From the NCBI GenBank assembly GCA_020446425.1, contig JAGRES010000010.1:1-64000 (forward strand): DNA of 64,000 nucleotides, in the 5' to 3' direction. This DNA is from Sphingobium sp. GTDB lineage: Bacteria; Pseudomonadota; Alphaproteobacteria; Sphingomonadales; Sphingomonadaceae. Within the stretch, counting starts at the first letter, position 1, and each line of letters starts with the position of its first letter. Shown here one piece after another: positions 43,722-51,242 of this stretch. The notes under the pieces were generated by a model that worked only from the letters and a program-made list of their open reading frames with translations, was not told the DNA's origin and did not search any database. The translations under genes and the position numbers were made by a program.

Positions 43722-44738
43722 ATGTCGAAAACTACCGACCTGCTCGAAATTGCCGTTGCCGACGTTATTGCAAATCGACCCGCCGAGGGACAAAAGCCCA
43801 GCGCGCGCCAACGTGCCGCCGTCGACCGGGCCTTTGTCAGCGTGATGAAAATCATCGCACCGCGCGTCCGTCACTTCATCAAGCAATATGGTCTAATGCA
43901 GCATTGGGAGGATGCCGAGCAGGTCTGCGCCATAGGCGTTCATCGCGCCATCGAAGCCTATGACCCTGACAAGGCGAAATTCACGACCTTCGTCAACTGG
44001 CAGCTGCGTGGCGAGCTTCAGGGCCTGCGATTCCGCCTGATGGACGACCAGCGCCCGTCCGCGAAAAAGGTCGAGGCGACGACCATATCGCTCAATACTA
44101 CGGAGCGCGGCCCGGATGGCGAGGAAATGCCGCTGGAAACCATGATCGAGGACGAGGGCGCCCTGGAACGTACCGAGGGCTCAGCCTGCAATCACATGGC
44201 CGAGCAAACCGGCGAAGCGCTGATCGACGAATATGTCCGGCACCTGCGCAGCGTCGGCATTGCCCAGCTCAAACGGAAATCGCGCACCGGCCGCAACATC
44301 CGGAAGCGGCGCAATGCGGACTCTTCGCTGCCCAAATATGTGCACAGCCCCTTGCCCCATATCGACCCGGAAGAGCTGAGAAAGCTGGAGGAACGCATCG
44401 AACGCGATCGCGATATCGTGGCGCGCCACCTGTTCGGCCAGACAGAGACGGATCTGGACGCCGAGCTGGATGCGGGGCTGACCAAGGAGCGGATCCGCCA
44501 GATTACGCGCCGGGCCGCGCGCCTGATCAGCGAACTTGCCTCCGGCAATCCTCGTTTCAGCGGAGACGAAACCGCAGCGGAGATTTCCTTTGAAGAGCGG
44601 AAAGCCAATATGCTGCCCGCCGCCAATGATGATGGGCAAAAGCATTCCGCCCAGGTGACGGACCCCGATGTCGCGGAATTTGACACACTGATGGCCGCGA
44701 CACAGACAGCCGCCCGGACATCGCATTTGCGGCACTGA
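43722..44738 (+). CDS. Divergent sigma-70 family factor
   Basis: 338 residues. Region 2 is at about 45-115: IIAPRVRHFIKQYGLMQHWEDAEQVCAIGVHRAIEAYDPDKAKFTTFVNWQLRGELQGLRFRLMDDQRP, including the core-binding and -10-recognition helices. Region 4.2 is at about 240-272 (LDAGLTKERIRQITRRAARLI). Between them is a non-standard linker with a basic patch (KRKSRTGRNIRKRR, 184-197). The C-terminal ~65 residues are polar. It is not FliA by eye (FliA is about 240 residues) and not RpoD/RpoH length or motif order. Its position at the end of the fliIJ operon suggests a flagellar regulator. Confidence 0.82.
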   Translation: MSKTTDLLEIAVADVIANRPAEGQKPSARQRAAVDRAFVSVMKIIAPRVRHFIKQYGLMQHWEDAEQVCAIGVHRAIEAYDPDKAKFTTFVNWQLRGELQGLRFRLMDDQRPSAKKVEATTISLNTTERGPDGEEMPLETMIEDEGALERTEGSACNHMAEQTGEALIDEYVRHLRSVGIAQLKRKSRTGRNIRKRRNADSSLPKYVHSPLPHIDPEELRKLEERIERDRDIVARHLFGQTETDLDAELDAGLTKERIRQITRRAARLISELASGNPRFSGDETAAEISFEERKANMLPAANDDGQKHSAQVTDPDVAEFDTLMAATQTAARTSHLRH

Positions 44739-44760
44739 TCGCCATATTTTCCATATTACA

Positions 44761-44800
44761 GGATAGGCGCGGTTCCTGCTGGAGCGGCGCCTATCCTATA
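44761..44800. repeat. Inverted repeat containing the ATCCTATA core
   Basis: GGATAGGCGC (44761-44770) and GCGCCTATCC (44787-44796) form a perfect 10-bp stem with a 16-base loop, directly followed by TATATCATCCTAAAAA. It lies 22 bases after the sigma factor stop. It may be a terminator without a proper T-run or a palindromic binding site for the HTH gene downstream. The gap to 44945 also holds ACGAC-CTAAAA-GTCGT (44826-44840) and ATGATAGGATTC (44870-44881). Confidence 0.55.
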
Positions 44801-44945
44801 TCATCCTAAAAATATGCACCATTTACGACCTAAAAGTCGTCAATGAGCATTTCCGCCAACGTACCGCCATGATAGGATTCGACTGCTTTTGACTGAAGCA
44901 AGCGGATTTATGGAAGCATTTCGTACGGGGCCAGAGCGGTAGATC

Positions 44946-46160
44946 ATGAGCAGTACAGCCGCAAACGCGCCGTCCCGCGCGAAGGGGAAACGCAAGCCGA
45001 AGGGCCTCAGCCCCAGCTATAAACAGCAGATGGTGGGCCATACGCCCTCTGCGCCCGGCCGCCCCGGCGAGATAGCGATTGATCCATACCGGGCATATCC
45101 TTTCCCGAACGCCATCCGCGAAGAGCGCAAGCGTGCGGGGTACAGCTCTTTGCTGGCGCTCTCGCAGAAGATGCCGGAAATACCCTATATACGCCTGTCC
45201 AAGATCGAGCGCGGCGAGGTGTTCGCCAAGCCTGCCGAGCTATTGTCCATCGCCGCCACGCTGGGGCTGGAAGACGCCTCACGGCTGCTCGTTGATGTGG
45301 AAGACAGTGATTTTTCCGTAGCGCTATGGGCGGGGCTGAGCGGTGAAAAAATAGAGCTTAATCGCGAAGCGGAAGAACTCGCCATGCTGATGGCCGCCGC
45401 GCTGCGTTCACGCCGCGCCCAGGATCCGGAGCTCACACTTGCGCGGCTGAACGAGGAATTCAGCCTGCCTGCCGTTATCGTATCGCGCATCGAGAATGCC
45501 GCCAAAGCGTTCGACCGCTGGAACGCCAACACGCTCTCTTCGGTATGCGCCATATTGGGCGTCAAGAGCCGCAAGGATCTGGCCCAGCACCTGAGAGCCT
45601 CGCTCGAGCGCGGAGAGCTGGCCGCCTGGCTGAACCGGATTCCCGGCGCACCGGAGCGTGAAGCGCGCACGCGGCACAAGATGGCGGAACTGCGCACGAA
45701 GCTGGGGCAGCTGGAAGAACGATATTCATCCTATAAAGCTTCCGCCTCCAGCCACGGCAATGAGCCAGCCAAGCGCACGCCGCAGGCTGCTTCGGACCCC
45801 CTCACTCTGCAGGTTCTCGGTGTCCCGCTGGGCGATGGCCTGATCGAGCCCTATCCCAACCCGCATCATGTCCACGCGCCCGATGGTTCGGGACCCAATG
45901 CCTATGCGCTGCGCATGTGCCGCGCATCACTGGGCGCCGCCATTCCCGCACAGGCCATATTGATCGTCGATCCCGACCGCACCCCACTCAGCAGCGGCCT
46001 CGCCATATTGCGCGAAAAGGAAGGGCTGAGGGTATTGGCGGTCACGACCGACCGGGAAGGCCGCCTCTATGGTCATAGCAGCAACCCGGAAAAAGATATT
46101 GCGCTCGATACTATGGCGCCGTCGGACCTTCAGCTGGTCACCGCGATACTGCTTAGCTGA
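44946..46160 (+). CDS. Two-HTH regulator with S24-like C-terminal domain
   Basis: 404 residues. Residues about 55-112 form an XRE-type HTH (IREERKRAGYSSLLALSQKMPEIPYIRLSKIERGEVFAKPAELLSIAATLGL). Residues about 160-215 look like a second, degenerate HTH (LARLNEEFSLPAVIVSRIENAAKAFDRWNANTLSSVCAILGV). A short coiled coil (235-265) leads to a C-terminal LexA/CI S24-like fold (YALRMCRASLGAAIPAQAILIVDPDRTPLSSGLAILREKEGLRVLAVTT). The catalytic Ser/Lys pair of S24 peptidases is not obvious. It carries the ATCCTATA core inside its own reading frame. Probably regulates the flagellar cluster (inference). Confidence 0.75.
   Translation: MSSTAANAPSRAKGKRKPKGLSPSYKQQMVGHTPSAPGRPGEIAIDPYRAYPFPNAIREERKRAGYSSLLALSQKMPEIPYIRLSKIERGEVFAKPAELLSIAATLGLEDASRLLVDVEDSDFSVALWAGLSGEKIELNREAEELAMLMAAALRSRRAQDPELTLARLNEEFSLPAVIVSRIENAAKAFDRWNANTLSSVCAILGVKSRKDLAQHLRASLERGELAAWLNRIPGAPEREARTRHKMAELRTKLGQLEERYSSYKASASSHGNEPAKRTPQAASDPLTLQVLGVPLGDGLIEPYPNPHHVHAPDGSGPNAYALRMCRASLGAAIPAQAILIVDPDRTPLSSGLAILREKEGLRVLAVTTDREGRLYGHSSNPEKDIALDTMAPSDLQLVTAILLS
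45721..45738 (+). promoter_or_regulatory. GATATTCATCCTATAA motif inside the HTH gene
   Basis: Sixteen bases (GATATTCATCCTATAA) are identical to the motifs at fliK and the putative ncRNA. Here it is inside the coding region, between the coiled coil and the S24-like domain. An internal promoter or operator is possible; chance cannot be excluded. Confidence 0.4.
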
Positions 46161-46911
46161 TACCGCCGACTATCGCAGGCCATCCGCCCGCCTCCAGCCT
46201 CTCGGCGAGATCCGCGGCGCAGGCGTCGAGCACGTCCTGGCTGGTAGAGCGCACAACGAAATTGCAACCGACCCGTCCTTCGCGAAAGAAGGGGTAGCTG
46301 CCGATCTGGCTGCCGTCATGCGTTCTTTCGGTGGCGCTCAGCAGGTCCGCTATCTCGCTTTCGGCCACCCAGCATCCGACCTGCATCGAAAGCACGGGAT
46401 CGCCCCCTTCGAGTGTGCCTGTCAGCGCATCCAGCATGCCCGCCGTGATCGCCGGCACGCCCGCCATCACGAAAACAGTGCCGCAGCGGATGCCCGGCGC
46501 GCCCGAATAGCGATTCGGTATGAGCTCGGCTCCTTCGGGCACGCGCGCCATGCGCAGACGCATGTCGTTCAGGCCGCCTCGCGTTTCATAATAGGCCTCC
46601 AGCACCGCGCGTGCTTCCGGGTGAACAATCACGCCGACCCCCAGCGCTTTGGCCACGGCATCGACGGTGATGTCGTCATGTGTCGGGCCTATGCCGCCTG
46701 TCGTGAACAGATAATCATTACGCGCGCGCAGCTGGTTCACGGCCTCGACAATGGCGTCTTCGACATCGGGAACGACCCGGACCTCACGCAGCCTGATGCC
46801 CTGGACATTGAGCCAGCTGGCGAGCTGCGCAATATTCTTGTCCTGCGTGCGGCCCGACAATATCTCGTCGCCAATGACGACAAGCGCGGCTGTCCAGATA
46901 CGCTCGTTCAT
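46153..46911 (-). CDS. CinA-like molybdopterin-binding domain protein
   Basis: 252 residues. MoCF-biosynthesis fold of the CinA N-terminal type: ALVVIGDEILSGRTQDKNIAQLASWLNVQGIRLREVRVVPDVEDAIVEAV, YLFTTGGIGPTHDDITVDAVAKALG. The C-terminal nicotinamide-deamidase part of full CinA is absent. Homologues are often labelled competence/damage-inducible protein A. Its 3' end overlaps the convergent HTH gene by 8 bases, and its start overlaps the upstream GFA gene by 4. Confidence 0.9.
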   Translation of the reverse strand: MNERIWTAALVVIGDEILSGRTQDKNIAQLASWLNVQGIRLREVRVVPDVEDAIVEAVNQLRARNDYLFTTGGIGPTHDDITVDAVAKALGVGVIVHPEARAVLEAYYETRGGLNDMRLRMARVPEGAELIPNRYSGAPGIRCGTVFVMAGVPAITAGMLDALTGTLEGGDPVLSMQVGCWVAESEIADLLSATERTHDGSQIGSYPFFREGRVGCNFVVRSTSQDVLDACAADLAERLEAGGWPAIVGGIS

Positions 46912-47396
46912 CGGCCTGCCGCCTTTGCCGCCAGACGCTTCAGGCGTTCAAACCTCTCGGGCGGCAGCAGCTCGGCAGGCGAATATTGGGTTTCAAATGC
47001 CGGTATGCCCTCGGGCAACGTCACCCAGGGCATGCGTTCCGACACATAAATGGCGGCATCGGGCGTAACGCTGGCGGGATCGTCGAGTGTGCCCGCGCGT
47101 ATGCCGGCGGCAAACTCGCCGAGCCGCGGATAATGGCTCCACATCGCCGTGCCGCACTGTGCGCATCGCACGATGACATGATCGCCGCCGCTTCCCGCTT
47201 TCACGACATGCCTGCTGGTGTCACCCGATAATTGCGTCAGATATTCCGCCTCATAGAACATGTTGACGACAGAGGTAGAGCCGGTCTGCTTCTGGCACTG
47301 CGAACAGTGACAGTTATTGACGAATATCGGCTCGCCGCTCACGCGATACCGCAAAGCGCCGCAAGCGCAGCCTCCTTCTCTCACGGTATCGGGCAT
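46908..47396 (-). CDS. GFA (CENP-V) family protein
   Basis: About 162 residues from MPDTVREGGC, with AGGAGA 8 bases before the ATG. The zinc-binding GFA pattern is intact: GGCACGALRY, CHCSQCQKQTGS and later CAQCGTAMWS. Members are annotated as glutathione-dependent formaldehyde-activating enzymes, but most have unknown substrates. Coupled to the CinA-like gene by ATGA. Confidence 0.88.
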   Translation of the reverse strand: MPDTVREGGCACGALRYRVSGEPIFVNNCHCSQCQKQTGSTSVVNMFYEAEYLTQLSGDTSRHVVKAGSGGDHVIVRCAQCGTAMWSHYPRLGEFAAGIRAGTLDDPASVTPDAAIYVSERMPWVTLPEGIPAFETQYSPAELLPPERFERLKRLAAKAAGR

Positions 47397-47495
47397 ATCC
47401 TGTCTCCTGGACGGCGTAGCCTCCTCCTTGCCCGCTTGTCCGGAGCCGATCAAGCCCCCCTCGCAATATCGGAGAATAGCGGCTATATCATCGCC

Positions 47496-48323
47496 ATGAC
47501 CGATTATATGACGATGACGGCAGATAGCCTGCCCACGCGCTCGACCGCGATAAAGCTGTATGATGAGAGCGGCTTTGAGGGCATGCGCAAGGCCGGGCGG
47601 CTGGCCGCCGATATATTGGACGCGCTTCCGGCCTATGTCGTTCCGGGCGTCACCACTGGCGAACTAGACGATATCGTACGCCGCCTGACAGTGGAAGGCG
47701 GCGGCGTTCCCGCGACCATGGGGTATCGCGGCTATCAGCATAGCTGCTGCACGTCGATCAACAATGTCATTTGCCACGGCATTCCCGGCGACCGGGAGCT
47801 GAAGGAGGGCGATATCGTCAATATCGACGTGACGCCGACAATCGACGGCTGGCATGGCGACAGCAGCCGTATGTACATCGCGGGCGATGCGCCGATCAAG
47901 GCGCGCCGCCTGATAGACGTTACTTACGAGTGCCTGATGCTGGGCATAGAGCAGGCCAAGCCTGGCAATCATCTGGGCGATATCGGCCATGCCATCCAGA
48001 CACATGCGGAAAAGCACCGCTATGGCGTGGTGCGCGACTTTTGCGGCCATGGTCTGGGCCGCGTGTTCCATGATGCACCGGAAGTCGTGCATGTCGGCAC
48101 GCCGGGCAGCGGACCGGAGCTGAAACCCGGCATGTTCTTCACCATCGAGCCGATGATCAATATCGGCAAACCCGGTGTGCGCCTGCTCGACGATGGCTGG
48201 ACCGCCGTCACGCGCGACCGCACCTTGTCGGCGCAGTTTGAACACAGCATCGGCATTACCGAAACCGGGTGCGAGATTTTCACGAAGAGCGCCAAGGGAC
48301 TGGACTGCCCGCCCTACGCCTGA
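47496..48323 (+). CDS. map: Type I methionine aminopeptidase
   Basis: 275 residues from the ATG at 47496 (a second in-frame Met is at 47505). M24 fold with the metal ligands visible in VNIDVTPTIDGWHGDSSRM, FCGHGLGRVFHDAPEVVH, MFFTIEPMIN and FEHSIGIT. It removes the initiator Met from new proteins. The frame is open for a further 88 codons upstream, but that stretch is antisense to the GFA gene. A terminator follows. Confidence 0.95.
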   Translation: MTDYMTMTADSLPTRSTAIKLYDESGFEGMRKAGRLAADILDALPAYVVPGVTTGELDDIVRRLTVEGGGVPATMGYRGYQHSCCTSINNVICHGIPGDRELKEGDIVNIDVTPTIDGWHGDSSRMYIAGDAPIKARRLIDVTYECLMLGIEQAKPGNHLGDIGHAIQTHAEKHRYGVVRDFCGHGLGRVFHDAPEVVHVGTPGSGPELKPGMFFTIEPMINIGKPGVRLLDDGWTAVTRDRTLSAQFEHSIGITETGCEIFTKSAKGLDCPPYA

Positions 48324-48349
48324 CCCCGGAACATAGCCCCAAATGAAAA

Positions 48350-48370
48350 GGGGCCCGCAGGCCCCATTTT
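48350..48370. terminator. Bidirectional terminator between map and the chemotaxis operon
   Basis: GGGGCC-CGCA-GGCCCC flanked by GAAAA on the left and ATTTT on the right, so it has a U-run on both strands. It ends map on the plus strand and the last chemotaxis gene on the minus strand. Confidence 0.88.
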
Positions 48371-48681
48371 CAGCGTTTCAACCTCTCAGCCAGAGACTGC
48401 AGGGTGATGTCAGGTATCACCTCATTGGGGTCTTCCGCCCTCAGCAACGCCGCGAGCCAATTGCTGCGCTGGCCCATTTCGTCGAGCCGCTGCAGATAGG
48501 ACATGCACCGCAGCATCACCTCTTCATCGAGGCACAGCTGTACGCCAATCTCTTCCATATCTTCGCGCAACTGATCGAGCTCCGCGGCGATCTTGTCCCG
48601 CAATCGCATGCAGGAGATCACTGGCGGCGCCGTTGAACTGCTTGATTGATCGAATTTAGGCAGCAAGATCTTTTTCCTCAC
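48370..48681 (-). CDS. Small hypothetical protein at the end of the che operon
   Basis: Up to 103 residues. The longest form starts at a GTG inside the 3' end of cheB; an ATG at 48609 (MRLRDKIAAELDQL) would give about 79 residues. Mostly helical and acidic (DQLREDMEEIGVQLCLDEEVMLRCMSYLQRLDEMGQ). It is co-directional with and overlaps cheB, so it is part of the chemotaxis operon. No family recognised. Confidence 0.6.
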   Translation of the reverse strand: MRKKILLPKFDQSSSSTAPPVISCMRLRDKIAAELDQLREDMEEIGVQLCLDEEVMLRCMSYLQRLDEMGQRSNWLAALLRAEDPNEVIPDITLQSLAERLKR

Positions 48682-49750
48682 AGCGGGCCAGAATGGCCTG
48701 GGCCAGATCGGGTATGGAAAGCTGCGCCTCGACGGCGCCCTTCGCGATGGCAGCGGCCGAAGCCTCGAAAACCATCGCGCTTTCCCGATCCTGGCAGAGG
48801 GTCAAGCCACCAAGTTGCTTGACCGCTCCGAGCCCTGCGGCACCATCGGTACCCGCGCCAGAGAGGATCACACCCACAGCTTTATCGCGCGCTGATTTAG
48901 CCAGCGTCGTCAACAAAAGATCGGCGGAAGGCCGCACACCATTAACAGGGTCGCGCGCAACCAACCGTATCGTACCACCGGGCCAGCGGTCAATCAGACC
49001 ATGCTTGTCCGGCGCAGAGAGAATATAGACGCAGCCCTGCTGCAACGGCAGGCCGTCTTCGGCCAGCTTGACGTCCGGCGCAATCGCATCGTTGAGACGT
49101 GCGGCAAACGGTTCCGCCAGGCCTTCCTCGAGCTGTTGCAACACAATGGTCGGCGGGCAGTTGGCCGGCCAGGCCCTCAGCAATTCCGTGACAGCGGGGC
49201 CGCCGCCCGTCGATGCCGACAGGGCCACGAGGGAGCCATTCCACTTATAGGCTTTGGTCGTCGTCGCCTGAGTAGCGGTCTGTTCCTGCACGGCAGCCGT
49301 ATTGGCCGCAGCCGCTGCAGCTACTGCTTCAGGGTCATATTTCTTGACTTTGCTCTTCGCCGCCGTCGCCACCAGCTTGCATAGCTTTCCGGAGATCTTG
49401 GCGAATTCGTCAGGCGTTGCCTTGGTAGGTTTCGGGAAACAGTCGACAGCGCCGATTTCCAGCGCCTTCAGCGTCACCTCGGCGCCCTTCTGGGTCAGCG
49501 TGGAGAGCATGACAATCGGCATCGGCTTGGTCGTCATGATCTCTTCGAGGAAATCAATGCCGTTCATGCCCGGCATTTCGATATCCAGCGTGACTACGTC
49601 CGGGCGCATGTCCGCGATCATCTCACGCGCTTCATTGGCATCGGCTGCCGCGCCCACTACGACGAGGTCGTTTGAACGCTCCAGCGCGCTGGAAAACAGA
49701 GCGCGCATCGTGATGGAGTCGTCCACAACCAGAACTTTAATCGCGGCCAT
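48656..49750 (-). CDS. CheB-type protein with altered active site
   Basis: 364 residues. Receiver domain with acceptor Asp56 (VVTLDIEMPGMNG), an Ala-rich linker (about 140-165), then a CheB methylesterase domain. Ser180 (LSASTGG) and Asp302 (LSGAGTDGA) of the triad are present, but the catalytic His is Gln206 (IVLQQLEEG versus the usual VVQHMP). The other CheB in this operon (51243) keeps all three. It may be a demethylase-dead phosphate sink or adaptor. Confidence 0.88.
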   Translation of the reverse strand: MAAIKVLVVDDSITMRALFSSALERSNDLVVVGAAADANEAREMIADMRPDVVTLDIEMPGMNGIDFLEEIMTTKPMPIVMLSTLTQKGAEVTLKALEIGAVDCFPKPTKATPDEFAKISGKLCKLVATAAKSKVKKYDPEAVAAAAAANTAAVQEQTATQATTTKAYKWNGSLVALSASTGGGPAVTELLRAWPANCPPTIVLQQLEEGLAEPFAARLNDAIAPDVKLAEDGLPLQQGCVYILSAPDKHGLIDRWPGGTIRLVARDPVNGVRPSADLLLTTLAKSARDKAVGVILSGAGTDGAAGLGAVKQLGGLTLCQDRESAMVFEASAAAIAKGAVEAQLSIPDLAQAILARCEEKDLAA

Positions 49751-49816
49751 TATGCCTGTCCCTTTCCGGATCTTTCTAGCATTGAATATTCAAAAAACTG
49801 TGCGCCCCAATGATGA

Positions 49817-50257
49817 TTACGCGGCCTCCGGCAGATCCGCATCCGCGGTCAGACCAGGCAGATCGAGAACCATTACCATGCGATCCTCCTGCGCCACGAG
49901 GCCTTCGAGATAAGGCACGACCGCGTCTGTGCTGGTGGCCGGCGGCGGCTGGATATCTTCGTCCTGCGCCGTCACGATATCGCTCACGGCGTCGACGATC
50001 AGGCCGCGAAGCTGGCCGGCGATCTGCGCCACGATGATGACATGGCGCTCGGTCGGCGAGGTCGGTTCCCAGCCAAGACGCGCCGCCAGGTCTATGACCG
50101 GCAACACCGTACCGCGCAGGTTCACCACACCGGCCACATAATGCGGCACATGCGGCAAACGCGTCGTCGGCGACCAAGCGCGAATCTCGCGAATGGCCAT
50201 GATGTCGAGGCCGAAGCTCTGTGTTCCCAGATGGAAAGTGATCAATTGACGTGCCAT
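49817..50257 (-). CDS. cheW: Chemotaxis coupling protein CheW
   Basis: About 146 residues from MARQLITFHLGTQSFGLDIMAIREI, with GGAGAG before the ATG. One CheW/SH3-like domain: PHVPHYVAGVVNLRGTVLPVIDLAARLG and the end YLEGLVAQEDRMVMVLDLPGL. It links receptors to CheA. Lies between cheY and the second cheB. Confidence 0.95.
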   Translation of the reverse strand: MARQLITFHLGTQSFGLDIMAIREIRAWSPTTRLPHVPHYVAGVVNLRGTVLPVIDLAARLGWEPTSPTERHVIIVAQIAGQLRGLIVDAVSDIVTAQDEDIQPPPATSTDAVVPYLEGLVAQEDRMVMVLDLPGLTADADLPEAA

Positions 50258-50285
50258 TGTTTCTCTCCAGTCCCCCAATATCAAA

Positions 50286-50663
50286 TCAGTGCGTCACGCG
50301 GCGCAGCGCCGAGTCCAGTTTTTCCGCGTCGAACGGCTTGACGATCCAGCCCGTCGCGCCAGCCGAACGGGCCCGCGCTTTCTTCTCGTCAGAGCTTTCG
50401 GTGGACAAGACCAGTATCGGGCAGTCACGGAAACGCGATTGCTCACGCAGCGCTTCGATAAGGCCAAAACCGTCCATGCGCGGCATGTTGATATCGGTCA
50501 CGATGACGTCGATACCGCCGTTATTGTCGGCCAGCCATTCGAGTGCAGCCACGCCATCCTCTGCCTGCGACACATTATAGCCTCGCGAAGTCAAGGCCGC
50601 CCGCAGCAGCGCTCGCATGCTCGCGCTGTCGTCCACGGTCAGGACATGAATATTCTCGGACAT
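50286..50663 (-). CDS. cheY: Chemotaxis response regulator CheY
   Basis: 125 residues, receiver only. Acidic pair TVDDSASM, phospho-acceptor in VIVTDINMPRMDG, Thr/Ser (LVLSTESS) and Lys (WIVKPFDAEKL) are all present. Position between cheD and cheW supports CheY that acts on FliM; alphaproteobacteria often have several CheYs, some acting as phosphate sinks. Confidence 0.93.
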   Translation of the reverse strand: MSENIHVLTVDDSASMRALLRAALTSRGYNVSQAEDGVAALEWLADNNGGIDVIVTDINMPRMDGFGLIEALREQSRFRDCPILVLSTESSDEKKARARSAGATGWIVKPFDAEKLDSALRRVTH

Positions 50664-50684
50664 ATAACCGCCTCTTCTTCCTTA

Positions 50685-51236
50685 TTAAAACAGTTCAACT
50701 TCACCACCGCCCGTCTGCGGAGCAACGACCGGCTTGGGCGCCGGCGCCGCAACGGGCTCAACCGTCCTGCACCGTGTCCGGCCCATTACCGGGTCGAAAT
50801 CGACACGCCGCGCCGACTCTCCGCCTACGTCCATACGCAGGATCGGGATCTTCTCCTCGGCGAGGAAATTCTTGGCAAACCGCGCATTGGCATCGCCAAT
50901 ACGGGTCATCCCGACATGCATGTTCGCTCCCCCGTAGACATGAGCTTTCATTCGAGACTTTACACCGCCACGTGTCATCATTTGGTTAATGAGCAGCTCC
51001 ATCAGATAAATGCCGTAATTTTGATCGGCGACGGTGCCGCTGCCCGGTGACGGTTCGGCGAGAAGGAAGTGATTCATGCCGCCGACACGGGCCAGCGGGT
51101 CGTACAGGCAGCAGGCAATGCAGCTTCCCAGTACAGTGGTCAGTATTTCGTTCGCTCCGGTACCAACATACACCTGGCCCTGCATCACCGTGATGCGCTG
51201 GGGAAGGTTGATCGCCGTTTCGGGATTGTGGAACAT
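50685..51236 (-). CDS. cheD: Chemoreceptor glutamine deamidase CheD
   Basis: 183 residues. Catalytic Cys in TTVLGSCIACCLYDP, His in GGMNHFLLAEP, and the Tyr/Gly segment YGIYLMELLINQMMTRGG. CheD deamidates receptor Gln residues. A ~30-residue Pro/Ala tail at the C-terminus is extra. It starts 7 bases after the upstream cheB stop. Confidence 0.95.
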   Translation of the reverse strand: MFHNPETAINLPQRITVMQGQVYVGTGANEILTTVLGSCIACCLYDPLARVGGMNHFLLAEPSPGSGTVADQNYGIYLMELLINQMMTRGGVKSRMKAHVYGGANMHVGMTRIGDANARFAKNFLAEEKIPILRMDVGGESARRVDFDPVMGRTRCRTVEPVAAPAPKPVVAPQTGGGEVELF

Positions 51237-51242
51237 GACCCG

